NCBI GenBank assembly: GCA_023229945.1
Contig: JALNYH010000006.1
Location: 60,049-124,048 of the forward strand
Direction of reading: 5' to 3'
DNA from: Arcobacteraceae bacterium
Lineage (GTDB): Bacteria; Campylobacterota; Campylobacteria; Campylobacterales; Arcobacteraceae
DNA length: 64,000 nucleotides
A model generated the notes under the pieces. The model was not told the DNA's origin, searched no databases, and was given only the letters and a program-made list of their open reading frames with translations. Position numbers and translations under genes: made by a program. Below are positions 1 through 8,067 of this stretch, in pieces (positions within the stretch are counted from its first letter, which is position 1; each line of letters opens with the position of its first letter).

Positions 1-1
1 G

Positions 2-1150
2 GCAAATTTATTTAGCCTAAAAGAACTAGGTCCTATATATTCAAGACTTACAAATCCAACTTTGGATGTACTTGAAAAGAGATATGCAGCTTTGGAAAAA
101 GGAGCTAGTGCTATAGCAGTTGCATCTGGGCAATCAGCTATATTTTATGCTATAGCCAACCTAGCAGAAGCTGGGGATAATATCATCATATCAAACAAAC
201 TCTATGGTGGTAGTGTCACACTTCTTACTCATACTATTAAGAGATTTGGAATAAATGCAAAAGTGTTTGATTGTGAAAATCCAACTGATTTAGAAGCTCT
301 TATAGATGACAAAACAAAAGCTATATTTTTTGAATCTTTATCAAACCCACAAATAGCTATAAGTGATGTAGAAAAGATAGTATCAATAGCTCAAAAGCAT
401 GGAGTTATGACAGTATGTGACAACACAGTAGCCACTGCTGCATTATTCAATCCAATTTCTTGGGGTGTGGATATAGTAGTACATTCTATGTCAAAATATA
501 CTGATGGTCAAGGAAGAGCAATAGGTGGTATAGTAGTTGAAAGAAATGGTTTAAATGAATTTTTTGCCAATTCAAGTAGATATTCACACTTCAGCTCTCC
601 AGATGAGAGCTATCATGGTTTAGTTTATACTAGCTTACCATTGCCTTGCTTTTGTCTAAGAATTAGACTTGCACTTCTTAGAGATATAGGGGCATGTTTG
701 AGTCCTTTTAATGGGTGGTTACTTATTAATGGACTTGAAACTTTGGATTTAAGAGTAGAAAAACACTCACAAAATGCTCTTGAAGTGGCAAAGTTTTTAA
801 CAACAGCCGCAAATGTAAAAGCAGTAAATTATCCATCACTAAAATCAAGTAGTGCAAATACAAAAGTAAATAAATATTTCAAAAATGGATATGCAAGTGG
901 ATTATTGTCTTTTGATGTGGGAAGTTTTGAAGAAGCAAAACATATCATAGATAGTGTCAAGCTATTTAGTGTAGTGGTAAACATAGGAGATAGCAAATCC
1001 CTAATAGCCCACCCAGCTAGCACAACCCACTCTCAAATACCTCAAGATGAGCTTATAAAATCAGGAATAAACCCTGCAACTATAAGACTAAGTATTGGAC
1101 TTGAAGACCCAAAAGATTTGATAGCAGATTTGACGCAAGCGTTTAATTAA
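2..1150 (+). CDS. metY: O-acetylhomoserine sulfhydrylase (MetY-like), 5' end outside window
   Basis: PLP enzyme of the Cys/Met metabolism family that makes homocysteine from O-acetylhomoserine and sulfide. The frame is open from base 2, and the residues upstream of the first in-frame TTG (base 62) read GPIYSRLTNPT, the conserved substrate-loop signature of this family. The gene is therefore cut by the window edge and the TTG is not a start. The PLP lysine lies in HSMSKYTDGQG, followed by the usual AIGG. About 382 residues are visible against a usual length near 420-430, so only a short N-terminal stretch is missing. cysK follows after a repeat-filled gap, giving a sulfide-assimilation pair. 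Cystathionine gamma-synthase is the alternative; the MetY-type C-terminal region (LSPFNGWLLINGLETL) favours MetY. Confidence 0.9.
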   Translation, partial: ANLFSLKELGPIYSRLTNPTLDVLEKRYAALEKGASAIAVASGQSAIFYAIANLAEAGDNIIISNKLYGGSVTLLTHTIKRFGINAKVFDCENPTDLEALIDDKTKAIFFESLSNPQIAISDVEKIVSIAQKHGVMTVCDNTVATAALFNPISWGVDIVVHSMSKYTDGQGRAIGGIVVERNGLNEFFANSSRYSHFSSPDESYHGLVYTSLPLPCFCLRIRLALLRDIGACLSPFNGWLLINGLETLDLRVEKHSQNALEVAKFLTTAANVKAVNYPSLKSSSANTKVNKYFKNGYASGLLSFDVGSFEEAKHIIDSVKLFSVVVNIGDSKSLIAHPASTTHSQIPQDELIKSGINPATIRLSIGLEDPKDLIADLTQAFN

Positions 1151-1225
1151 AGTACTGAGGTACTTAGGTGCTGAGGTACTAAGTTTTTTTACTCAGTACC
1201 TTAGTCACTCAGTACCTCAGTACCT
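1151..1225. repeat. Intergenic inverted/direct repeat (AGTACTGAGG type)
   Basis: The metY-cysK gap is built from CTGAGGTACT units on one side of a T run and their complements (CTCAGTACC) on the other, so it can fold into a long imperfect hairpin. It starts right after the metY stop and ends just before the cysK ribosome site. The same unit recurs in the nifH-downstream gap at 50249-50352. It may act as a terminator or mRNA-stabilising element. Confidence 0.75.
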
Positions 1226-1243
1226 TCTTCAAAAAGGAACAAA

Positions 1244-2158
1244 ATGAAATACGCAAAAAGTGTAGTAGAACTTATAGGAAATACTCCATTAGTCAAAATA
1301 AAGTTATCTAGTGATGATGCATTGGTATTAGGCAAGTGTGAGTTTATGAATCCTACCCATTCAGTCAAAGACAGAATAGGGTACAACATGATAAAAGTTG
1401 CACTTGAAAATGGTACTATAAACAAAGAGACTACGATAATAGAGCCAACAAGTGGAAATACAGGTATTGGACTTGCTAGTGTTTGTGCTAGTATGGGGAT
1501 GAAATTAGTCCTTACAATGCCTGCATCTATGAGTATGGAAAGAAGACAGCTTCTTAGTGCTTTGGGTGCAACACTAGAACTTACTCCTGCTGAACTTGGG
1601 ATGAATGGAGCGGTTAATAAAGCTATAGAATTGGTCAAAAATACACCAAATTCATATATGTTATCTCAATTTGAAAATGATGCAAATGCTGATATACATA
1701 GGCTCACCACCGCAAAAGAGATACTAAAAGATACTGATGGCAAAATTGATATTTTTGTAGCTGCTGTTGGAACTGGAGGAACAATTACTGGAATTGGGCA
1801 AGTATTAAAACAGTACAATCCCAATATTCAAGTGATTGCAGTAGAGCCTGCAAGCTCACCAGTACTAAGTGGCGGTTCTCCCGCACCTCATAAAATCCAG
1901 GGCATTGGGGCTGGATTTGTCCCTAAAGTTTTGGATACTTCTATATATGATGAGGTGATTAAAGTATCAAATGAAGATGCTTTTGAAACATCAAGAAAGT
2001 TAGCTAATACAGAGGGGCTTTTGGTAGGAATTTCAGCTGGAGCTAATGTATTTGCAAGTAGTTTGGTTGCATCAAGAGCCGAGAATAAAGGTAAAACAAT
2101 AGTTACAATTCTTTGTGATACAGGTGAGAGATACCTAAGCTCAGGATTGTACGAATAA
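1244..2158 (+). CDS. cysK: Cysteine synthase A (O-acetylserine sulfhydrylase)
   Basis: PLP-dependent beta-replacement enzyme that makes cysteine from O-acetylserine and sulfide in the cytoplasm. The PLP lysine sits in NPTHSVKDR near residue 40; most relatives read NPGGSVKDR, so the loop is slightly divergent. The phosphate and substrate loops are TSGNTG and VGTGGTITG, and the conserved HKIQGIGAGF follows. At 304 residues it is of normal CysK length. An AAAAAGGA ribosome site precedes the ATG. The gene sits downstream of metY and a few kb from nifV; cysteine is the sulfur source for Fe-S clusters, so a role in supplying nitrogenase assembly is plausible but not shown. A cystathionine beta-synthase-type activity cannot be excluded from sequence alone. 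Confidence 0.92.
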   Translation: MKYAKSVVELIGNTPLVKIKLSSDDALVLGKCEFMNPTHSVKDRIGYNMIKVALENGTINKETTIIEPTSGNTGIGLASVCASMGMKLVLTMPASMSMERRQLLSALGATLELTPAELGMNGAVNKAIELVKNTPNSYMLSQFENDANADIHRLTTAKEILKDTDGKIDIFVAAVGTGGTITGIGQVLKQYNPNIQVIAVEPASSPVLSGGSPAPHKIQGIGAGFVPKVLDTSIYDEVIKVSNEDAFETSRKLANTEGLLVGISAGANVFASSLVASRAENKGKTIVTILCDTGERYLSSGLYE

Positions 2159-2167
2159 CTTATAAGA

Positions 2168-2297
2168 TAGATTCCGTGTCAAGCACGGAATGACGGAGTT
2201 CTAGTCATCCTGAGACTTTATGTCATTCTGAGTTTTCCTGTCATCTTGAGCTTGACTCAGGATCTTCTTTAGATTCCGTGTCAAGCACGGAATGACG
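2168..2297. repeat. Duplicated hairpin repeat (ATTCCGTG...CACGGAAT)
   Basis: Two copies of a TAGATTCCGTG-type element lie at 2168-2195 and 2270-2297. Each holds an 8-bp inverted repeat, ATTCCGTG and CACGGAAT around TCAAG (2171-2191 and 2273-2293). Between them are related GTCATCCTGAG and GTCATTCTGAG segments. The block fills the gap between convergent cysK and the HD-GYP gene, so it may terminate transcription from both sides. A decayed relative lies at about 55385-55447. Confidence 0.8.
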
Positions 2298-2303
2298 CCA
2301 TCC

Positions 2304-3704
2304 TCAGTCTTTAAGTTCCACCAAAATATCATAAATTTCATCTTTGTGCTTGACTACTGTATCTACTATTTTTGGATCAAAGTGTAGTCCACTTTGTTCT
2401 TGTAAATATGCGATAACATCTTCAAATGGCCAAGCATCTTTATAACATCTTTTTGAATTAAGTGCATCAAGTACATCACAAATTGCCACTATTTTGGCAT
2501 ATATATGAATTGCATCTCCACCTTTACCGCTTGGATAACCGCTACCATCGTATTTTTCATGGTGTTCAAGAGCTATAATAGATGATGCTTGTAAAATCTT
2601 TCTTTTAGAATATCTGAGCATTTCATATCCAATTTGTGCATGAAATTGAACTTTTGCATACTCTTCTGGGGTTAGTTTGCCATTTTTGAGTAGAATTTCA
2701 TCTTCTATTGCTATTTTACCGATATCATGAAGCTGACTAGCTATATAAATAAGCTCTGATTCATCCTCGCTAAAGCCTAGTTTTAATGCTATTAGTTTTG
2801 ATATTCTACCCACTCGTTTTACATGATTGGCTGTTTCTTTGCTTCTATGCTCTGCTATCATCCCTATTGAGTGAAGTGTTTCTTTTAGAGTTTCTTCTAT
2901 CTCTATATTTAGATCTTTTAATTCAATATTTTTGATTTCAAGTTCTTGATTTTTTGTATGGATATGCTCAATCAATTTATTTACATCTTCAACTGTTTGT
3001 AAAAGTTCTTTAGTCTTGAAGTGATTAGTATCAATTTTTGTATGATGCATCAGGGAATGACCAAATCTATCTATTAATATTTCTAATGGTTTTACAATAT
3101 AATCATTGATAGTTTTGATAGATTTTAATAAAGCAAAAATAATGAAAACAACTAAAAATAAGATAATAGTAACAATATATAACATAGATAAATTTTTGTA
3201 TTGACTTAGATTTATATCAATTTCAACTACACCCAAAACTGTACCTTCACTTACTTTATGACACTCTAGACAATTAAGTGTACTTGTAGAAGAAGCAATA
3301 TATGGAATGTATGCTTTTAAAGATGCATTATTCATAGTTTCCATTACATTAAAAATAGCTTTTCCATTGGCTAAAACACTATGAGAATTTTCTGTAATTT
3401 CTTTTTCAATAGTTGATAATCCATATTGTTTATTTACATGACTAGAACGAACAATATCAATATTATTTATGTTGTAAGTAGATTTAATCTCATTTAGGAA
3501 ATAATCTCTATTATCCATAATTCCACTTTTCATATGGGCAGTTAATCCAGCTTTAATAACTTCAGCCATAGCAGTAGCTTTGTCTTTTGCATTATCAATA
3601 GAAAGCTGTCTAAAACCAAATGTTACAGTAATAATAACTATAAAAGATAAAAGTGCGAATATAATACCAAATCGCTTTGTTACTATAGATTTTATACTTT
3701 GCAT
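2304..3704 (-). CDS. Membrane sensor with periplasmic CxxCH motif and HD-GYP output
   Basis: 466-residue protein likely to degrade cyclic di-GMP. TM helices are near residues 11-31 and 174-194, bracketing a periplasmic domain of about 140 residues. That domain ends in CLECH (145-149), a c-type haem-binding motif, just before TM2. A linker and coiled coil (about 235-280) lead to an HD-GYP domain with HD at 326-327 in QLHDIGK and the signature HHEKYDGSGYP at 381-391. The architecture suggests that redox state or a gas ligand at a haem controls c-di-GMP turnover. The haem is inferred from the motif only. The gene stands alone on the minus strand, convergent with cysK. Ligand and partners are unknown. 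Confidence 0.85.
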   Translation of the reverse strand: MQSIKSIVTKRFGIIFALLSFIVIITVTFGFRQLSIDNAKDKATAMAEVIKAGLTAHMKSGIMDNRDYFLNEIKSTYNINNIDIVRSSHVNKQYGLSTIEKEITENSHSVLANGKAIFNVMETMNNASLKAYIPYIASSTSTLNCLECHKVSEGTVLGVVEIDINLSQYKNLSMLYIVTIILFLVVFIIFALLKSIKTINDYIVKPLEILIDRFGHSLMHHTKIDTNHFKTKELLQTVEDVNKLIEHIHTKNQELEIKNIELKDLNIEIEETLKETLHSIGMIAEHRSKETANHVKRVGRISKLIALKLGFSEDESELIYIASQLHDIGKIAIEDEILLKNGKLTPEEYAKVQFHAQIGYEMLRYSKRKILQASSIIALEHHEKYDGSGYPSGKGGDAIHIYAKIVAICDVLDALNSKRCYKDAWPFEDVIAYLQEQSGLHFDPKIVDTVVKHKDEIYDILVELKD

Positions 3705-4003
3705 AATTTTCCTTTAACTTTATCGACATTGAGGAATTGTAGCAGAAATCAGTATAAATAAATATTATAAAACAGTATTCTTAGTAATAAAAAAACTAAT
3801 TTATAAAAAAATAATATAAATTTCATTTATAATTCAAGCATAATTTCTTGAATTTTTAAGAGTATTCTAAAATGTATTTTAAAAGTTATTTTATAAAGTG
3901 AATTTTGTATATAGTGTGGTTGCGTGATAGTTAGAGGAAGAAAAACTATAAGGAATAGATATTGCATATTAGATAATAAATACTTTTTATAAGTTGGTGT
4001 ACT

Positions 4004-5110
4004 ATGGCTTTGATAAACGATACAACTCTTCGTGATGGTGAACAAGCTCCATATGTGGCATTTAATACAAAAGAAAAAATACAAATTGCTAAATTGCTTT
4101 ACCAAAATGGTGTAGATGAGCTAGAAATTGGTATTCCAGCGATGGGAAGCAAAGAGCAATCTGATATAAAAGAGCTCATCAATCTAAAACTACCAATTCG
4201 TATGATGAGTTGGAATAGGGCAATAATAAGTGACCTTGAAAGCTCTTTGGAGTGTGGATTGAGGGCTGTTGACTTATCTATTCCCGTATCCAAAACACTT
4301 ATAGAAATCAAATACAAAAATGATATAGATAAAATATTTAGAAATTTAGAAGAGACTATTACTTTGGCAAAACAAGAGGGATTGTTCATTTGTATTGGCT
4401 CAGAAGATAGCTCAAGGGCTGATATTGGGTTTTTGAAAGAGATTATTAGTTTTGTAGAAAATTTGGGTGCTGATAGATTTAGATATTGCGATACTATCGG
4501 GATTTTGAGACCTTTGCAAACATACCAAATCATATCTCAAATCAAAGAATCATCAAATATCGAGATAGAAATGCACACACACAATGACTTTGGTATGGCA
4601 ACTGCAAATGCAATAGCTGGGATTGAAGCAGGGGCAAGTAGTGTCAATACAACAGTAATTGGCTTGGGAGAGCGTGCTGGAAATGCCTCTTTTGAGCAAG
4701 TTTTGATGAGCTTAAAATATCAATTTGCAGAAAATAGAGAGATAAACCCATCAAAACTAAAACAACTAGTCAAATTCGTAAGTATAGCTTCAAATAAGCC
4801 TATTAGTGACTCTATGCCAATAGTTGGTAAAAATATTTTTGCACATGAGAGTGGAATACATGCTGATGGAATGATAAAAAACAAACATGCTTATGAGCCT
4901 TTTAGCCCTCAAAGTGTAGGTTTGAAAAGAGACTTTCCAATAGGCAAACATAGTGGAAGCTCAACTTTGGATTATCATTTGAAAAAATGTGGTATTGAAG
5001 TGGATAAATCCAAGCTTATTAATTTGATTCAAAATGTAAGAGAGATAGTGACAAATCGAAAAAAAGTTTTGAATATACATGAATTGAAAAAGTTGTATTT
5101 ATGTTCGTAA
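4004..5110 (+). CDS. nifV: Homocitrate synthase
   Basis: Condenses acetyl-CoA and 2-oxoglutarate to homocitrate, the organic ligand of FeMo-co. The DRE-TIM start INDTTLRDGEQ is at residues 4-14, the metal-binding HTHNDFGMA is near residue 192, and the C-terminal HESGIHADG is present. At 368 residues it matches NifV better than the longer LeuA-type isopropylmalate synthases, which carry a regulatory domain absent here. The ATG has only a weak ribosome site, but no better start lies nearby. The next gene overlaps by 10 bp, so the two are probably translationally coupled. nifHDK lies 45 kb downstream on the same strand. No sigma-54 site was seen upstream. Confidence 0.9.
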   Translation: MALINDTTLRDGEQAPYVAFNTKEKIQIAKLLYQNGVDELEIGIPAMGSKEQSDIKELINLKLPIRMMSWNRAIISDLESSLECGLRAVDLSIPVSKTLIEIKYKNDIDKIFRNLEETITLAKQEGLFICIGSEDSSRADIGFLKEIISFVENLGADRFRYCDTIGILRPLQTYQIISQIKESSNIEIEMHTHNDFGMATANAIAGIEAGASSVNTTVIGLGERAGNASFEQVLMSLKYQFAENREINPSKLKQLVKFVSIASNKPISDSMPIVGKNIFAHESGIHADGMIKNKHAYEPFSPQSVGLKRDFPIGKHSGSSTLDYHLKKCGIEVDKSKLINLIQNVREIVTNRKKVLNIHELKKLYLCS

Positions 5111-5886
5111 GATGGCTTAAAAAAGAGGTTTTTGATATTTACCAAGAAACTTTGGGGCTTGATAATCATATCATTTCCAAAAGCATAGTACACTCACCAC
5201 ATTTGAGTTTTTGTGTGGTAGATGAAAAGGATGACCTTTTGGGAATGATAAGTGGCTATGAGCTTGATAATAGTATCCAAGTCACATCATTGTATGGTAG
5301 AAATAATGAGATAAAATTGAAATTATTGAAAAGTTTTATTCAATCAGCACAAGATAAATCTATACAGACTATCATACCTTTGGATGATTTGGAACTTTTG
5401 CAAACTGTAGGATTTGAAAAATATGCTGATGTGATAGAATATGTGTCAAGTGGCAGGGCAGTAGCTTTTAATTTTACAACAAATCATGCAAAAGAGGTAA
5501 ATAATCCAAACTTCTTTCAAATAGCATATAAACTAAACAAAAAAATACTTGGTGATGATTTGTACGAGTTTACATCAAATGACATGGTATCAAGCTCATC
5601 ATTGAATCTTGCCACAAATTACGGATATTTACACTCTAGAGCTATGAATAAAGATATTTTGATAACACCTTTTTTGGTAGAAGATATGAATTATATGGAT
5701 GCAGAAAAACTCCTTCGAGGAGTATTGCACTATAGAGGACTCAAAAAACTAAAAGCCTATATCCCAGATATTGCAGAGATTAAAGAGCTTTTTGAATCAT
5801 ACAAGTTTGAAAAAAAAGGGAAATTTGCATTTGTATATCATGGTGATAAACCCAAAATTAAATTGGATAATGTTTATGGGTTTTAG
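5101..5886 (+). CDS. GNAT-like protein coupled to nifV
   Basis: 261-residue protein whose first half looks like an acetyltransferase fold: LLGMISGYEL, then SLYGRNNEIKLKLLKSF where the acetyl-CoA loop would be, then LLQTVGFEKY. The second half repeats a similar pattern ending in FESYKFEKKGKF. This suggests two tandem GNAT-like halves, although a canonical Q/RxxGxG/A loop is not obvious, so activity is uncertain. The start overlaps the end of nifV, which implies coupled translation and a nif-related role. I do not recognise a named family. It could modify a small molecule or protein tied to cofactor assembly, but that is speculation from position. Confidence 0.6.
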   Translation: MFVRWLKKEVFDIYQETLGLDNHIISKSIVHSPHLSFCVVDEKDDLLGMISGYELDNSIQVTSLYGRNNEIKLKLLKSFIQSAQDKSIQTIIPLDDLELLQTVGFEKYADVIEYVSSGRAVAFNFTTNHAKEVNNPNFFQIAYKLNKKILGDDLYEFTSNDMVSSSSLNLATNYGYLHSRAMNKDILITPFLVEDMNYMDAEKLLRGVLHYRGLKKLKAYIPDIAEIKELFESYKFEKKGKFAFVYHGDKPKIKLDNVYGF

Positions 5887-5887
5887 T

Positions 5888-5973
5888 TTGTAGGTTGTAG
5901 GTTGTAGGTTGTAGGTTGTAGGGCGTCATAGTCTTTTTCTTCTCTACCCTCTACCACCTACCCTCTACCACTT
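5888..5973. repeat. Tandem GTAGGTT heptamers plus complementary CTACC arm
   Basis: Four GTAGGTT-type heptamers are followed by GTAGGGCGTCATAGTC, a pyrimidine-rich spacer and a CTACCCTCTACCACC arm that can pair with the heptamers. The core GGGCGTCATAGTCTTTTTCT is shared with the next gap (6178-6270). The block lies between two nif-associated genes. Confidence 0.8.
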
Positions 5974-5994
5974 AAATAAAACAAGGAGAAAAAA

Positions 5995-6183
5995 ATGGAT
6001 CAAACAGAATTAAAAAAAGAACACGCAAAATTAAAAAGAATTGCAGTAGAATTTGCAGGACAAATTCATGATATAGTAGAAGATACTTTATGGACTGAAT
6101 ATGAACAACTTCCTATATTATCAGCAAAAGTAGTAGAAGCTGTTAAAGAGGCTAATGCTTTTAAAGAAAATAATAGTTTGTAG
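5995..6183 (+). CDS. CCE_0567/DUF683-type nitrogen-fixation small protein
   Basis: 62-residue, helix-rich protein. The pattern ELKKEHAKLKRIA, then FAGQIHDIVED, then EQLPILSAKVVEA matches the short nif-cluster proteins related to CCE_0567 of Cyanothece, two-helix coiled-coil proteins reported to bind metal through a histidine in the QIHD/LHD segment. In other diazotrophs such genes sit beside nifX or nifW, and they are thought to help FeMo-co assembly. An AAGGAGAAAAAA ribosome site precedes the ATG. The last codons and the stop are formed by the first units of the downstream tandem repeat (AGT TTG TAG), so the repeat has grown into the gene end. Confidence 0.72.
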   Translation: MDQTELKKEHAKLKRIAVEFAGQIHDIVEDTLWTEYEQLPILSAKVVEAVKEANAFKENNSL

Positions 6184-6270
6184 TTTGTAGTTTGTAGTTT
6201 GTAGTTTGTAGTTTGTAGTTTGTAGGGCGTCATAGTCTTTTTCTTCTCTACCACCTACAACCTAACACCT
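6178..6270. repeat. Tandem GTAGTTT heptamers plus complementary CTACC arm
   Basis: About six TAGTTTG heptamers are followed by the same GGGCGTCATAGTCTTTTTCT core as the gap at 5888-5973 and a CTACCACCTACAACC arm. It supplies the stop codon of the preceding small gene. Related but not identical tandem units in adjacent gaps point to local expansion around a shared core. Confidence 0.8.
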
Positions 6271-6284
6271 AAATAAGGAATATA

Positions 6285-6521
6285 ATGCAAATAGAACATT
6301 TAGAAACATTTGGAACTATTGTTATTTGTGATTGTTCTGAGACTTCTATATCTGATGCTATAGAGATACTTCAGCACACCGACCTTCCTTACCCAAAGGC
6401 AAAAAAACTAGTCACTAAGTGTTCTCGCACTTGTTGTGATAAACCTCTTCGATTACTTTTCAATATGGTTGAGTTTGGAAAATTCGACTTAGAAGAAGTA
6501 GCTAACCTTATAAAAAAATAA
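6285..6521 (+). CDS. Small Cys-rich protein, BFD-like [2Fe-2S] candidate
   Basis: 78 residues with cysteines at 15 and 17 (CDC), then 46, 50 and 51 (KCSRTCC). A CxC pair followed about 28 residues later by Cx3C resembles the BFD-type [2Fe-2S] fold (CxC, about 31-33 residues, CxxC), with helices around the second cluster, but the spacing is not exact. An AAGGAA ribosome site precedes the ATG. Its position after nifV and the CCE_0567-type gene suggests an electron-transfer or Fe-S role in nitrogenase maturation. An alternative is a metal-binding protein of another fold. I do not recognise a gene name. Confidence 0.55.
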   Translation: MQIEHLETFGTIVICDCSETSISDAIEILQHTDLPYPKAKKLVTKCSRTCCDKPLRLLFNMVEFGKFDLEEVANLIKK

Positions 6522-6633
6522 CACAACTTTAAATATCTTTTGGTTAAAATATTGTATATTGAGAGTGTGTAACCAAGAAGTAAATAAATACAGTTAAAAT
6601 TTTGTAAATTAGTCGAAATATTGGAGAAATAAT

Positions 6634-6858
6634 ATGGGACTTATAAAAATTTACAAAAGAATAAGCTGTTATTTTACTACTTCAAAACAATGTGGCTGTT
6701 CATTGGATAGCGATTCTATTGAAAAAAGACTAGAACTAAAAATAAAAGATTTAAAACATACTTTAAAAACTAGTTCTGATAAACATATCTTAGATAGCAT
6801 ACAAGATGAAATCAGAGTACATCAAAGCATATTAGCAAATCTTAAAAAGGGAAAATAA
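6634..6858 (+). CDS. Hypothetical 74-residue protein coupled to pgi
   Basis: Not recognised. It has a short basic N-terminus (IKIYKRISCYF) with Cys residues at about 12, 20 and 22 (CGC), then a charged helical segment of about 45 residues with coiled-coil character. A good GGAG ribosome site lies 8 bases before the ATG. Its stop overlaps the pgi start (TAATG), so pgi translation probably depends on this small ORF. It may be the first gene of a pgi-pyk operon. Confidence 0.6.
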   Translation: MGLIKIYKRISCYFTTSKQCGCSLDSDSIEKRLELKIKDLKHTLKTSSDKHILDSIQDEIRVHQSILANLKKGK

Positions 6859-8063
6859 TGACAACGAAACTTTATTTTGAATATCCAAATTTAAACCATG
6901 AATTGTTTGATAAAATTGTTGATGAAACCAAAGAGATTGGTTATTATAACCTACCAGATGTAAATGTAGATAGCATTTACGAAAAAATAAAAAAATTCTC
7001 TGACAAAAAATATATAGTTGTAGTGGGTATTGGTGGGAGTTCTTTAGGAACTTACGCTGTGTATAATTTTTTGAAATCTGTAAAAAAGATTAATTCAAAG
7101 CTTTATTTTCTTGAAAGTACAGACCCTGTTGTGCTTAGATCAATTTCAAAAAAAATAGATTTTGATGATGCTGTGTTTTTGATTATCAGTAAATCTGGAA
7201 CTACTGTTGAGACTGTATCTGTGTTTAAATATTTGTTATCAAACAAACCACTCAATAATGATAGTTATGTGATTATAAGTGATACTGGCTCACCTTTACA
7301 TCAACTTGCAATTAAAAATGATATCACATACTTTGAAATACCACAAAATGTAGGTGGTAGATTTTCAGTTTTGAGCAATGTTGGGCTTGTACCTCTTGCT
7401 ATGATAGGTGTAGATGTCAAAAAACTTCTTCTTGGTGCAAAACTTGTAAAAGATAATTTCTTTGCAAAAGGTAATATGTATAATTCGTTGATGAATAAGG
7501 CTTTTATGTACGCTAAAAATTCTCATACTTATGATATCAATTGTTTGTTCGGTTATAGTGAAAGTTTCCGTGGATTTAGTAGCTGGTATGTTCAGCTTTG
7601 GGGTGAGAGTCTTGGTAAAAAGCAGTTAAATAGTGAGCTTCATGTGGGGCTTACTCCTGTGGGGCTTATTGGACCAACAGATCAGCACTCTTTTTTACAG
7701 CTTATAGTAGAGGGAAAAAGAGATAAATCAGTAACATTTATAAAAGTCAAAAACTTTGACCATAATATAGAAATTCCTGATATTACTATAGAATTTCTTG
7801 AAAAAATGGATTTTGTAAATAATCACAATTTTGCAGAACTTATCAACAAACAAGCAGATTCAATAATAGAATCGCTAATCAACCTTGGTGATATTCCTTT
7901 GGATATCATAGAAATAGAGCATATTTGTGAAGAAACTATAGGGGAACTTTTTTATTATTATGAGCTTTTGACTTCTATGGTAGCAAAACTTATAGATGTA
8001 AATGCTTATGACCAACCAGGTGTTGAAGGTGGTAAAAAGATTTTAAGAGGGTATTTTAACTAA
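6858..8063 (+). CDS. pgi: Glucose-6-phosphate isomerase
   Basis: Interconverts glucose-6-phosphate and fructose-6-phosphate. The SIS-fold motifs are clear: VGIGGSSLG near residue 53, SKSGTTVETV near 112, GGRFSVLSNVG near 165, and LWGESLGKKQ near 248, which carries the catalytic-region Glu. At 401 residues it is the short form common in Campylobacterota; E. coli Pgi is about 549. It starts inside the stop of the preceding small ORF and is followed by pyk after 4 bases, so the three form an operon. In this window it links glucokinase and glycogen-derived glucose-6-phosphate to PfkA. Confidence 0.93.
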   Translation: MTTKLYFEYPNLNHELFDKIVDETKEIGYYNLPDVNVDSIYEKIKKFSDKKYIVVVGIGGSSLGTYAVYNFLKSVKKINSKLYFLESTDPVVLRSISKKIDFDDAVFLIISKSGTTVETVSVFKYLLSNKPLNNDSYVIISDTGSPLHQLAIKNDITYFEIPQNVGGRFSVLSNVGLVPLAMIGVDVKKLLLGAKLVKDNFFAKGNMYNSLMNKAFMYAKNSHTYDINCLFGYSESFRGFSSWYVQLWGESLGKKQLNSELHVGLTPVGLIGPTDQHSFLQLIVEGKRDKSVTFIKVKNFDHNIEIPDITIEFLEKMDFVNNHNFAELINKQADSIIESLINLGDIPLDIIEIEHICEETIGELFYYYELLTSMVAKLIDVNAYDQPGVEGGKKILRGYFN

Positions 8064-8067
8064 CCTT

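Noticed and set aside
62..64. TTG as start of the first gene
   Set aside because: The frame is open to the window edge and encodes the conserved YSRLTNPT segment upstream.
1201..1638. Minus-strand ORF over cysK
   Set aside because: Shadow of a well-supported gene, with a low-complexity translation and no start signal.
5888..6270. Tandem heptamers as a CRISPR array
   Set aside because: Units are 7 bases with no spacers, lie in two gene gaps, and no cas gene is present.
6540..6555. Possible sigma-54 promoter before the 74-residue gene
   Set aside because: TTGG and TTGT have the right spacing, but the invariant GC at -12 is GT and the -24 region is poor.
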